Assembly (NCBI RefSeq): GCF_011045165.1
Contig: NZ_JAAKZI010000006.1
Coordinates: 62,001-126,000 of the forward strand
Length of the DNA stretch: 64,000 nucleotides
DNA from: Arthrobacter silviterrae
Lineage (GTDB): Bacteria; Actinomycetota; Actinomycetes; Actinomycetales; Micrococcaceae
Direction of reading: 5' to 3'
Within the stretch, counting starts at the first letter, position 1, and the number at the start of each line of letters is the position of its first letter. Of the stretch, positions 43,769 to 52,470 are shown piece by piece. A program made the translations under genes and the position numbers. Under the pieces are notes generated by a model. The model was not told the origin of the DNA. It saw only the letters and a program-made list of their open reading frames with translations, and searched no databases.

Positions 43769-43783
43769 ACCGGATGTCCAGGG

Positions 43784-45014
43784 TCAGAACAGCTGTTCGC
43801 GCTGGGTTTCCGGGGCCCACATGACCGTCACAACCAGTCCGAGCAGCAGCACACCGCCCAGCCAGAACATGGTGCCGGGGATGCCCCAGCTGTCGAGGCT
43901 GAGAGGCAGCACAAACGTTCCGATGGCCGCCGCGATGCGGCTCAAGGCATTGAGAAGCCCGACGCCGGAGGCACGCAGCTGTGTGGGGAAGAGTTCCGGC
44001 GGGTACACCTGGGTGATGTTGGATCCTCCCGACATGACGAAGGTGTAGATGACGAACGGGATCATGACCACCAGGGCGGGGAGATTGCTGACCAGGCCCA
44101 GGACCAGCAGGGAGGTGGCAAGGATGCCAAAGGTCCAGATGGTGAACGAGCGCCGGCGCATCTTTTGCAAAAACCACAGCCCGACCACGCCGCCACCCAG
44201 CAGGAAAAGGTTGAGGAGCAGGTTCTGGAGGTTGTAGTCGGAGACGTTCAGGCCGGCGAGAATCGTGGGAACGCAGGTGTAGATGGCGAAGTACGGGAGA
44301 ACCAGCGCACTGTAAAAAATGGCGCCGAATGCTGTCCGCTTCCACATGTTCCTGCTGAACAATTCCCGGTAGCGTGCGGAGTTGGACTCGACCTCGAATT
44401 CGCTCGGGTCCAGTTCCACCTGCAGGTACTTCTTCACAATTGTCCGTGCTTCCTCAATCCGTCCGCGGCTGATCAGCCAACCGGGCGATTCGGGGGTGCC
44501 GATCCGGACCACCAGCACCACCAGGGCCGGGATGGCGCCGCTTGCCAGCAGCCAGCGCCAGGCATCGGGACCGAAATCGATGTAGGCGCCCATGACATTG
44601 GCGACGACGTAACCCACTGTCCACAGGACGGTGAGCGAGGCCAGAATGAAGCCGCGCTGCTTGCGGGGTGCAAACTCGGACAGGAGGGTTGGCCCCACCG
44701 CGTAGTCGGCACCGAGGCCAAACCCGATGAGCAGGCGCAGGATGAAAAGGACGTCAACGTTTGGTGCCCAGAATAGCAGGGCGGATGCCACAGCAATCAG
44801 CACAAAGTTCAGGACATAAACGCGCTCGCGGCCGATGAGGTCACCGACCCGGCCCAGGATCAGGCTGCCGAAGAACAAGCCGATGAGTGCCGAGGGCGAA
44901 GCCGTCCGAGAAATTGGCCCCGAACGTCATGGCCGTGATTTTCAGGTGAAACCGGCCAAAGGGGATTTCATCCAGGGTGGGGCCAGCGGATTGTTGCACT
45001 TGCGGATTGGTCAT
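43784..45014 (-). pseudogene. MFS metabolite transporter, broken by frameshift with probable deletion
   Basis: The N-terminal piece (ATG 45014, MTNPQVQQSAGPTLDEIPFGRFHLKITAMTFGANFSDGFALG) is in one frame. The rest (SALIGLFFGSLILGRVGDLIGRERVYVL... to 43784) is in another, the switch falling near 44887-44895. In sugar/aromatic-acid porters the DGFALG segment begins helix 1 and SALIG..FGSL begins helix 2, so most of helix 1 and the loop, roughly 25-30 residues, appear to be missing as well. CCTCGGC stands at the junction, consistent with deletion between two short direct repeats. The remaining 364 residues hold about 11 helices. It starts 7 bp after the ammonia-lyase stop in the same operon. Confidence 0.8.
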
Positions 45015-45021
45015 GGCTGCC

Positions 45022-46457
45022 TTAGAGGTCGAATGAAAGCTGTAGCAAACCGGCGGCGGCAGCGAGGTCGCCGCTGAGCGGACGGTCAATCACGTCAGGA
45101 TTGAAGCGGTTTTGTGCTTCCAGGAAGTACTGGCCCAAACTCGTGGTGTGGTCCATGGCCGCCCCGGTGAGGGAAACGGCGCGGGTTGCCGAGATCAATT
45201 CGCAGGCCAGGGCATCCGTTGCTGCGCGCAGGGCGTCCCGGAGCTGGTCGGCGGACTGCGCGGCAAAGCTGGCGTGGTCCTCGGTTCCCCGGGAAATGAC
45301 TGTGACGCCCAATGACGCCGGCTGTGCTGCGGTCCGGAGCCTGGCAAGCGCGGCGGCGGAGTTGTACTCCAGGAGCATCACGCCGCTGCTGCCCGGCTCG
45401 CCGTCGGCCAGAAAAGAGTTGAGCCCGGTCATGCCGGGGTCGGAAAGGTTGTTCAGCCTGGCGCCGGACAGGTGGGCCACGCTGGCCAGTGCCAGTTTCG
45501 TGTGGTCCATGGCCAGGGCAAGCGGGAGGGCCGTGGAAATTTGCGTTGTGGAAGACGTCGCCGCCGTCCACGCTGTACAGCGGGTTCTCCGCCGCCGCAT
45601 TGATCTCAATGCCCAGCACCGAGGCCTGCCCTCCAGGCTGGCGCGGAGGGCGCCGGCCACCTGGGGCAGCGCGCGGAATCCGTAGGAGTCCTGGACCCGG
45701 GCAGCGGCCGGCGAGCTGCCCGCCAACAGTTCGCGCATCCGTTGCGCCACTTCGGCCTGGCCCGCCTGCGGGCGCGCCGCGTGGACGGCGGCGGAGAAGG
45801 GCTCCGTTGACCCCTTGACGGCAACCAGGGAAAGGGCGCTGGTCAGCAAATAGTGGTCCAACCAATTTTCGGCCTCGGCCAGGCCCAGGCATCCCTGCGC
45901 AACAGTCATGGCATTGGACTCGATGAAGGTAAGGGCATCACCGGTCACGGGCGTCCAGTAGCTGCGCACCTGGCCGTTTTCGAAGGGCACCTCCCCCATC
46001 AGCGCGAGGGCGATTTCAGCGAGCGCGGACAGGTCCGCCGTCCCAATGGCACCGTAGCCATGCACGCTCGGCACGTTGCCGTCGGCAAGGGCCCCGCAAT
46101 GGCCGGGATGACATCGGGGTGGATCCCGGAGCCCCCGTTGAGCAGCTGGTTGAGCCTGACGATCATGGTGGCCCGCACCGTGCGCGTGGGGACCCCGGGA
46201 CCCGAACCCGAAGCGTGGCTGCGCAGCAACCGGCGGTCCTGCTCAGTGGGGTTTCCCAGTGTCACGCTCCTGTTTGAGCCGACACCCGTGGTCCGCCCGT
46301 AAACGGGACGGCGCTGCGCGGAGGCCACAGCAAGCTCCCATGAGCGGCGGACCCTCTCCAGGGCGCCGGGAGCAATGGTGCTAGTCCACGGCGCCCCCGA
46401 CAGGGAAACCAGCTCAAGGGCGCCCAGGCCGCTTCCGTCAAGAATTGCCTGGTTCAT
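45022..46457 (-). pseudogene. HAL/PAL-type ammonia-lyase, broken by three single-base frameshifts
   Basis: Together three frames encode one lyase of about 477 residues. Frame 1 runs from the ATG at 46457 (LERVRRSWELAVASAQRRPVYGRTTGVGSN) to about 46094. Frame 2 gives ADGNVPSVHGYGAIGTADLSALAE onward. Frame 3 is needed between about 45628 and 45530 (QASVLGIEINAAAENPLYSVDGGDVFHNANFHG), after which frame 2 resumes (LPLALAMDHTKLAL) to 45022. The changes are one G lost in a G run at 46092-46095, one C lost near 45628 and one C gained at 45528-45530. The Ala-Ser-Gly MIO triad is not present at the expected place (IGTADLS). Ribosome site AGGA before the ATG. True decay or assembly error are both possible. 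Confidence 0.8.
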
Positions 46458-46545
46458 CGTCCTGCCCGCCAGTGGGTCCGTTGCGTAGTCATATATTCAA
46501 TTTCCGGTGAATTCCGGCCCAACAACGGGGGTGAAGTGAATCACG

Positions 46546-46563
46546 CGTCTGTGATGGCAGACG
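46546..46563. promoter_or_regulatory. Probable IclR operator copy 2, upstream of the ammonia-lyase operon
   Basis: CGTCTGTGATGGCAGACG differs from the palindrome at 43073-43090 at only two central positions. It lies 89 bp upstream of the lyase ATG. An AT-rich segment around 46487-46500 (minus strand TTGAATATATGAC) between site and gene may hold the promoter. Confidence 0.65.
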
Positions 46564-46590
46564 TTGAGGCACAATCGGGCCGGTGCCGGC

Positions 46591-48054
46591 TCAGGCCCCC
46601 TGGACGCGCGCCATCCACGCCTCAATCCCGGCAGCGTCCAGCGGCAGGGCGTCGGAGATGACGTTGGAGCCCGTTTCAGTGACCACAATGTCGTCCTCCA
46701 GGCGCACGCCGATGCCGCGCAGTTCCGGCGGAAGCGTGAGGTCGTGCTCGTGGAAGTACAGGCCGGGCTCCACCGTGAGCACCATGCCGGGCACCATGGG
46801 CGAGCCCTGGTAGCTTTCGTAGCTGGACTGGGCACAATCGTGGCAGTCCAGGCCCAGGTGGTGGCCCACCCCGCACACCAGGTACCGGCGGTGGTGCTGG
46901 CCCTTGGGCGAGAGTGCCTCATCCACGGACACCGGCAGCAGGCCCCAGTCGTTGAGGCCGTTGGCGATGACTTCCATGCAGGCATCGTGGAAATCGGCAA
47001 AGTACTTCCCGGGCCCCACCTGGGCCAGGCCTGCCCGGTGCGACTTCTCCACCAGGTCGTGGACCTGGCGCTGGATGGGGCTGTACGTCCCGGAGCCCGG
47101 GAACGTGCGGGTGACGTCGGCCGTGTAGAAGCTCTTCGCTTCGACTCCCATGTCCAGCAGCAGCACCTTGTCCTCCAGGACGGGACCGTCGCACCGCACC
47201 CAGTGCAGCGTCGGGGCGTGCTTGCCGCTGCCCACGATGGTTGCGTAGCCCACGCCGTTGCCGTGCGTGCGCGCGTGCCGGTCAAAGGTGCCCTGCAGCC
47301 AGCGCTCCCCTCCCGCCTTGATGGCGGTGGGGATTTCGCGCACGACGGCGGCAAAGCCGTCCACGGTGTGATCGACAGCCTCGCGCAGCTGGGCGATTTC
47401 CCAGTCGTCCTTGACCATCCGCAGCGTGGAGAGCACCTGCCCGAGCCGGCCGCCGTCGAGCCCGTGGCGGCTGCGCACATCGGCGGCCAGGGCCCCGGCG
47501 GCAAGCGTGCCGGAGCCGGCGCGCATGGCGGAACTGATGCCGGCGTCGAGCTCGGCTAGCGGCTTGACCGGCAGGGACAGCGCCTGCGCCCAGTCGGAAA
47601 AGTCGGGGGCGGAGCCGACCCACATCTCGCCATGGGCGGCGTTGGTGAAGAACTGGGGGTCGCCGGCGTAGAAGGGGGCCGGAATGTACACAGTGGCGTC
47701 GTGGGCGGCCCCGGAGGGGGTCATGACCAGCACGGCACCTTCGACGGCGGCACCCGTCAGCCAGTAGAAATCCGAATCCGGGCGGAAGTCATAGTAGGTG
47801 TCGTTGGCCCGGACGGGGGCGCGGCCGGCGCCAATCACCAGCGCCTGTCCGGGAAATTCCGCGGAAAGACGCGCCCGGTGGTGACCGGCCGCCGCGGCCG
47901 CGCCGGCCACCACGGGAGGGGTGCGGTCAGGGGTCCCCCACCCCTGGCCCATGTACTCCGTAAAGGCCTCGACGTTGGCAAGCTTCGGCAGGCGAGGGTC
48001 CGGGGTGGCCGGGGCAGGCATGGATCGGGTGGTCACTGCATCACTTGCGGTCAT
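46591..48054 (-). CDS. pepP: Xaa-Pro aminopeptidase (aminopeptidase P)
   Basis: 487 residues. An N-terminal creatinase-like domain (about 50-230, including YDFRPDSDFYWLTG) precedes the pita-bread M24 domain. The five metal ligands are visible in LLLDMGVE, TADVTRTFPGSG, GVGHHLGLDCHD, LTVEPGLYFHE and GVRLEDDIVVT. It releases the N-terminal residue before proline. Its ATG overlaps the stop of the upstream alpha/beta-hydrolase gene (ATGA at 48051-48054), so the two peptidases are translationally coupled and probably work together on proline-containing peptides. Confidence 0.94.
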   Translation of the reverse strand: MTASDAVTTRSMPAPATPDPRLPKLANVEAFTEYMGQGWGTPDRTPPVVAGAAAAAGHHRARLSAEFPGQALVIGAGRAPVRANDTYYDFRPDSDFYWLTGAAVEGAVLVMTPSGAAHDATVYIPAPFYAGDPQFFTNAAHGEMWVGSAPDFSDWAQALSLPVKPLAELDAGISSAMRAGSGTLAAGALAADVRSRHGLDGGRLGQVLSTLRMVKDDWEIAQLREAVDHTVDGFAAVVREIPTAIKAGGERWLQGTFDRHARTHGNGVGYATIVGSGKHAPTLHWVRCDGPVLEDKVLLLDMGVEAKSFYTADVTRTFPGSGTYSPIQRQVHDLVEKSHRAGLAQVGPGKYFADFHDACMEVIANGLNDWGLLPVSVDEALSPKGQHHRRYLVCGVGHHLGLDCHDCAQSSYESYQGSPMVPGMVLTVEPGLYFHEHDLTLPPELRGIGVRLEDDIVVTETGSNVISDALPLDAAGIEAWMARVQGA

Positions 48055-49352
48055 TTCGATATTCCTCCGCCCAACTGGGCAATAGTGTCTTTCAAATAGG
48101 CAAAAACTTTGGCATCGCCGATGCCGTCGTGTTCAAATTCATTGGTCACCCAGGCATGCGTGTTGCCGACGACGGCCGCCGTGTCCAGTTGCAGCCCGGC
48201 ATCCACGTACATGTCGTCAAAGTAGACGGCCGCGGCCACCGGGACCTCGTTGGCGGCCAGCCGTTCCACGTCATACAGCAAACTGTTGCTTTCACGGCGG
48301 GCCAGCTCGTTCACGGCAGCTGCGAAGGGGCGCAGCAGGCGGATCTCCTCAAACATCCAGGGAAACATCATCTCACCGGTGAACAGCAGTGGCCGCGCCG
48401 TCTCGGCGAAGTCCGGATGCCGCCCCAGTTCGGCCTGTGCCGCCCATCCCGTGGGACCGTTGTCGCCATGGGCGTAAATGCTCTCCTGCATGGCAGCAAA
48501 CAGCGGGTTGTCGGCAAAGGAGGTGCGTGCCAGCACCTGGGCCAGGAAGCCGTCGCTGAGCCGGTCGCCGTCGTCGTCGGCAAACGCCTCATCCAACAGC
48601 CAGTGCATGCGCTCAAAGCCCGGCTTCATGCCAAAGTCGATGCCGAGCGACTGGAAGCGCCGCACGCTCAGCGTGTCGCCGTCGGGGAGCAGCACCCTGC
48701 CGGCGGCCAGGCGGTCCGCAATGCGGGACACCAGCGCCAGGTCATCCGGGTAGCGGGCGTAATACTCCCTGTTTTTGCCGCGGGTGCGCGGAAAAGTGCG
48801 CCGGTAGACTTCGGCGGCGTCCGGAGCGATGCTGGCCAAGCCGCCCGTGACGTAGCACGCGCTCAGGCCCTCGGGCGCCTGGGACAGGTAAGTCAGGGTC
48901 AGGAATCCGCCGTAGCTTTGCCCCAGCGTTGACCAGCGGCGGCCTCCATAGAGGGTTTTGCGCAGGTGTTCGGCGTCGGCCACGATCGAGTCGGCGCGGA
49001 AGTGCTGCAAGAAGTCGGCCCCGGCTGAGGCGGTGTCGAAGCGGGAGATGACGGTTCCATCCACCCGGCTGCTGCGCCCGGTGCCGCGCTGGTCCAGCAG
49101 CAGCACGCGGTGGGTTTTCAGCGCTTCATCGATCCACCCTTCCCGCCGGGGCGGGCGCGGGCCCTTGCCGCCGGGCCCGCCCTGCAGGAACACCATGACG
49201 GGCAGCTGCTCATGCCGGTGCTCGGCGTCCACCAGTTCCCGTGCAAAGACGGAAATGGTTGCGGTGTTGTTGGCATTGAACCAGTCCAAGGGAACGGTCA
49301 CCCGATGGTCGGTCACCGCCATTCCAGGAATGATGTATTGGCTCACGATCAC
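48051..49352 (-). CDS. Proline iminopeptidase-type alpha/beta hydrolase (S33)
   Basis: 433 residues. Family S33 marks: oxyanion motif VMVFLQGGPGGKGP, RVLLLDQRGTGRSS, nucleophile elbow WSTLGQSYGGFLTLTYL, and the C-terminal His region VVGNTHAWVTNEFEHDG. It removes N-terminal proline from peptides in characterised relatives. The GTG at 49352 is chosen because GAGAAGGGG lies about ten bases upstream; a GTG at 49346 is equally in frame. The frame remains open to 49436 without family likeness. First gene of the operon with pepP. Confidence 0.88.
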   Translation of the reverse strand: MIVSQYIIPGMAVTDHRVTVPLDWFNANNTATISVFARELVDAEHRHEQLPVMVFLQGGPGGKGPRPPRREGWIDEALKTHRVLLLDQRGTGRSSRVDGTVISRFDTASAGADFLQHFRADSIVADAEHLRKTLYGGRRWSTLGQSYGGFLTLTYLSQAPEGLSACYVTGGLASIAPDAAEVYRRTFPRTRGKNREYYARYPDDLALVSRIADRLAAGRVLLPDGDTLSVRRFQSLGIDFGMKPGFERMHWLLDEAFADDDGDRLSDGFLAQVLARTSFADNPLFAAMQESIYAHGDNGPTGWAAQAELGRHPDFAETARPLLFTGEMMFPWMFEEIRLLRPFAAAVNELARRESNSLLYDVERLAANEVPVAAAVYFDDMYVDAGLQLDTAAVVGNTHAWVTNEFEHDGIGDAKVFAYLKDTIAQLGGGISK

Positions 49353-49550
49353 GTGTGTTGCGCCCCTTCTCGTTGTTCTTTCAGGCACTGCCATGCCTGC
49401 CGCCGTAGTCCGCAGCATGGCCGAAATGCAACTCACCAGCAGCCCGAAGTAATATATGACATGTTACACGCGGGCAGCGAGGGACAGGTGAAATTTTTTG
49501 CGCCCGCCGGGCGGCTTGGCCGGCTGGCGAACCCTCCAGCCCGCCGCCGC

Positions 49551-51263
49551 TCACCTGCGGCGGCGCCCCGCAGCCAGGGCGAATAGCAGCGGCACCACCG
49601 AGGCGGCCATCAGTACGTTGCCGAACACCAGATCATTGGCGCGCACTATGGAACCGGCGATCAGCAGAGCACCGAATATAAGCGCCGACGCCACTCGCTG
49701 CGCCATGCGGATCAGCCGTGCCACCTGCCGTTCCAAGCGCGGGGTGGCCACCGACAGTGACCCGTCTTCGATGCGGGTGACCAGCCCGTCCAGCCGCTTG
49801 GGGAGGCGCAGGGCAACGGACGCGGCGTCCAACGCCTGCCCCGCCACGTCCTTGGCAAGGTTCCCGCGTTCGTCGCGCAGCAGCTTGGCCGCGTAAGGCT
49901 CCACCGAGTCCCACAGGTTGAAGCCGGGGTCCAGCGAGCTGCACACGCCGGACGTCAGGGACATGGCGCGGATAATGAGCAGGAAATTCTCCGGCAGTTG
50001 AAACGGCAGCGAACGGACCACGTCGCCAAACTCCACCGCAAAATCACGGAATTCCCGCTGGTCCACCTCGCGGAGCTCGGCGAAGCCCATCCCGCCAAAC
50101 CTCGCGAAAAGTTGCGTCATCGCCCGCTCCAGCCCGGCCGTGTCGGCGGACGGCACCAGCACCCCGATGTCGCTGATTGCGGCCACCAGCCCCTTGCCGT
50201 CCCGGGCGGCGGCCGCGATCAACAGCTTGCGCAGACCGCTGCGCGTTTTCGGCGGCACCTCCCCCATCATGCCGAAGTCGATGAACGTCAGCTTCCATGG
50301 ATGCTCCGAGGATGCGTCGCCATTCGGGGTGATGAAGATGTTGCCCGGGTGTGGATCGGCATGGAAAAAGCCGTTGGTGAACAACTGGTCAAACATGACC
50401 GAGGCAAATACCGGGGCCACCTCCGCGGGATCGATTCCCGCCGCCCGCAGTCCTTCCGCATCAGTGATCTTGATTGCCGTGACATCTTCCAGCGTGAGTA
50501 CGCGGCGGGTGGTCCGCTCCCACACCACGCCGGGGACCGCCACCCTGTTGTCGCCGTCGAACTCGGCGGCAAAGCGTTCAGCGTTGGCAGCCTCATGCAG
50601 GTAGTCGATTTCCTCGAGGCTGGTCTGCGCAAACTCCTCGACCAGGGCAGGCACATTGGCGCGATTCGCGACAAGGCGGATGCGGCTGAGCCAGCCGCCC
50701 ACCTTGCGCAGTGCGGCGAGGTCGACGGCGACAATCGCGTCAATGCCCGGCCGCTGGACTTTGACAACCACGCTCTCCAGCCCGGTGTTTGCGGCGTCCC
50801 CGGAAAGGAGTTTTGCCCCGTGGGCCTGCCCCAGGGATGCGGCGGCAATGGGGGTTGCCTCCACCGAGGTGAAAACCACGTCCAGCGGTGAGCCCAATTC
50901 CTCCTCCGCGAGGGCACGGATTGCCGGGAATGGCACGGGCGGCACCTCATCCTGGAGGCCTTCGAGCTCAGCGGTGATTTCCGGCGGGAGCACATCCAGC
51001 CGGGAGGACATGAACTGCCCCACCTTGATCATCAAGCCGCCAAGCTCCACCGCGAGGACGTGGAAGCGGCGCGCGAAACGTTGCATCCTCCTCCCCCGGT
51101 TACGTTCTGCAAGGCGGCGCAAGCCGATCCGGGGAAGGAGCAGTTCAAACCACCAGGTCACCGCAAGATGCCACGCGGCAAAGCGCAGGATGCGTCGGTA
51201 GCGGGCACGGGTGCCGGCGGCACCGGGAACCGGATCAGCACTGCCGCGTTGAACCGAAGGCAC
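49551..51263 (-). CDS. ABC1/UbiB-family atypical kinase
   Basis: 570 residues. UbiB marks: the KxGQ motif in LMIKVGQFMSSRLDVLPPE (about 80-83), the Ala-rich loop IAAASLGQAHGA in place of a P-loop, VVVKVQRPGI with the ATP-binding lysine, NGFFHADPHPGNIFI (catalytic loop), and FIDFGMMGEV (DFG-like). Two hydrophobic segments at the C-terminus anchor it to the membrane. Relatives support ubiquinone or other prenyl-lipid functions; this lineage uses menaquinone, so the role is open. The GTG start is 5 bp after the padR stop, so the two form an operon. Confidence 0.9.
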   Translation of the reverse strand: MPSVQRGSADPVPGAAGTRARYRRILRFAAWHLAVTWWFELLLPRIGLRRLAERNRGRRMQRFARRFHVLAVELGGLMIKVGQFMSSRLDVLPPEITAELEGLQDEVPPVPFPAIRALAEEELGSPLDVVFTSVEATPIAAASLGQAHGAKLLSGDAANTGLESVVVKVQRPGIDAIVAVDLAALRKVGGWLSRIRLVANRANVPALVEEFAQTSLEEIDYLHEAANAERFAAEFDGDNRVAVPGVVWERTTRRVLTLEDVTAIKITDAEGLRAAGIDPAEVAPVFASVMFDQLFTNGFFHADPHPGNIFITPNGDASSEHPWKLTFIDFGMMGEVPPKTRSGLRKLLIAAAARDGKGLVAAISDIGVLVPSADTAGLERAMTQLFARFGGMGFAELREVDQREFRDFAVEFGDVVRSLPFQLPENFLLIIRAMSLTSGVCSSLDPGFNLWDSVEPYAAKLLRDERGNLAKDVAGQALDAASVALRLPKRLDGLVTRIEDGSLSVATPRLERQVARLIRMAQRVASALIFGALLIAGSIVRANDLVFGNVLMAASVVPLLFALAAGRRRR

Positions 51264-51268
51264 CCCCG

Positions 51269-51808
51269 TCAGTCCTGGGCGAGAATCGCGTACAGGCGGC
51301 GGCGGGCCTCTTCCAGCACTGTCACGGCCTCCTGCACCTGCTTCCGTGTACCGGTGCGGCCCACCTGGGCAGCGGCCTGGGCAAGCTCGACGCCGGCCTT
51401 CGGCAGCGCCGCAAAGCCGGGGCCCGACGCCGGTGCAGAGTCCCAGGGCGCGGCCGTTTCGGCACTCGCCACTTCCTCCCGCCCCGCTTCCGTCAGCGAA
51501 TAAATCTTCCGGCCGTTGGACTCCTCCGAGCTGACCAGCCCTTCATCGGCCAGCAGTTGCAGCGTCGGGTAGACCGAACCGGCGCTGGGCTTCCAGCTGC
51601 CGCCGCTGCGCTCCTCGATTTCGTGGATGATCTGGTAGCCGTGCATGGGGCGCTCAGCCAGCAGGGCCAGCACGGCAGAGCGCAATTCGCCCCGCCCGGC
51701 ACGGGTGCCCGAGCGCTTCTCGAACCGTGACCGGAACTCCTCAACGGCCTGCCACATGCCATCGAGGTTGCCGCCCATAAACCCGCCCGCAGGGAATGAA
51801 TCATGCAT
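51269..51808 (-). CDS. PadR-family transcriptional regulator
   Basis: 179 residues. A PadR winged HTH (LRSAVLALLAERPMHGYQIIHEIEERSGGSWKPSAGSVYPTLQLLADEGLVSSEESNGRKIYSLTEAG, about 43-110) is followed by a C-terminal helical tail for dimerisation. Strong ribosome site AAGGAGAG before the ATG. It is the first gene of the padR-ubiB operon. Three AACGATA repeats just upstream are its probable operator, so it should repress itself and ubiB. Confidence 0.9.
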   Translation of the reverse strand: MHDSFPAGGFMGGNLDGMWQAVEEFRSRFEKRSGTRAGRGELRSAVLALLAERPMHGYQIIHEIEERSGGSWKPSAGSVYPTLQLLADEGLVSSEESNGRKIYSLTEAGREEVASAETAAPWDSAPASGPGFAALPKAGVELAQAAAQVGRTGTRKQVQEAVTVLEEARRRLYAILAQD

Positions 51809-51831
51809 GATGCTCTCCTTGGTCGATTGCG

Positions 51832-51858
51832 AACGATACTAAACGATAGCTAACGATA
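51832..51858. promoter_or_regulatory. Three AACGATA direct repeats at exact 10-bp intervals upstream of padR
   Basis: AACGATA begins at 51832, 51842 and 51852, one helical turn apart, so all three face the same side of the DNA. On the minus strand they read TATCGTT, which fits TANNNT and may also form the -10. They lie 24-50 bp upstream of the padR ATG and are the natural candidate operator. Confidence 0.6.
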
Positions 51859-51911
51859 TACCCGATGGAGGGTGCCAGACAATGGTTTTTGGGAGTGCGG
51901 CCGGGCCGGTG

Positions 51912-52415
51912 TCAGGCGTCGGCCGAATCGTCCGTCTCAAGGAGGGCGGCAAGCTCCGAGAGCGCGGGGATGGCCTCCTCGATGAGTGTTTGGCGGTTGC
52001 GCGGCAGCTGGGACAAGGCATTGGCCACGCGGCGTTCATTGGCGTTTTGCCATGACTGCAGCAGTTGGGTCCCGGTCCCCGTCAGCCGCAGGTTTTGGGC
52101 ACGCCTGTCCCCGGGGCGGGGTGTGCGGCTGACCAAATCAGAAAGCACCATCTGCTGGATCAGGTTGCTGACGGTGTTCGTGGCCAGGCGCTGTCGCGCA
52201 GCAAGCTCGCTAACGCCCAGGTCAGGTTCATCCGCGAGCCGCTGGAGGATTTCCACCTGCGCCATGGGCAGGGACTCCCAGGGGAACTCGTGGCGGACGC
52301 TCGAACGCAGGACCCGCCGCAACCGGGTGATGACGTCGGTGAGGGACCAGGCATCCCCCACTGCCTGCAGGGGTTCACCGGGAGGCTCAGGAAGCGCTGC
52401 TGCCATATTGGTCAT
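51912..52415 (-). CDS. MarR-family transcriptional regulator
   Basis: 167 residues. The winged HTH is MAQVEILQRLADEPDLGVSELAARQRLATNTVSNLIQQMVLSDLVSRTPRPGDRRAQNLRLTGTG (about 50-115), with the D-x-R-R wing motif of MarR. Flanking helices form the dimer. Divergent from a DHA2 transporter, with a perfect 13-bp-arm palindrome between them. The ATG at 52415 has only a weak ribosome site (GGGG); an AAGGGAG lies further upstream. Confidence 0.9.
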   Translation of the reverse strand: MTNMAAALPEPPGEPLQAVGDAWSLTDVITRLRRVLRSSVRHEFPWESLPMAQVEILQRLADEPDLGVSELAARQRLATNTVSNLIQQMVLSDLVSRTPRPGDRRAQNLRLTGTGTQLLQSWQNANERRVANALSQLPRNRQTLIEEAIPALSELAALLETDDSADA

Positions 52416-52441
52416 GGCCCCATGTTATCTCCCTTGATATT

Positions 52442-52470
52442 TTCTGACATAGAATAGTTCTATGTCAGAA
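52442..52470. promoter_or_regulatory. MarR operator: perfect palindrome covering the -10 and start codon of the transporter
   Basis: Arms 52442-52454 (TTCTGACATAGAA) and 52458-52470 (TTCTATGTCAGAA) are perfect reverse complements around TAG. TAGAAT (52450-52455) inside it is a -10, and the transporter ATG (52462) begins 6 bases after it, also inside the palindrome. A bound MarR dimer would cover both promoter and start codon. Confidence 0.8.

Noticed and set aside
44841-45089. Separate small gene starting at 45089
   Set aside because: Its only recognisable part, from the ATG at 45014, is the N-terminus of the broken MFS transporter.
45500-46100. Programmed ribosomal frameshifting in the ammonia-lyase gene
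   Set aside because: Three separate shifts at plain G/C runs without slippery heptamers or downstream structure do not fit programmed recoding; decay or sequencing error is simpler.
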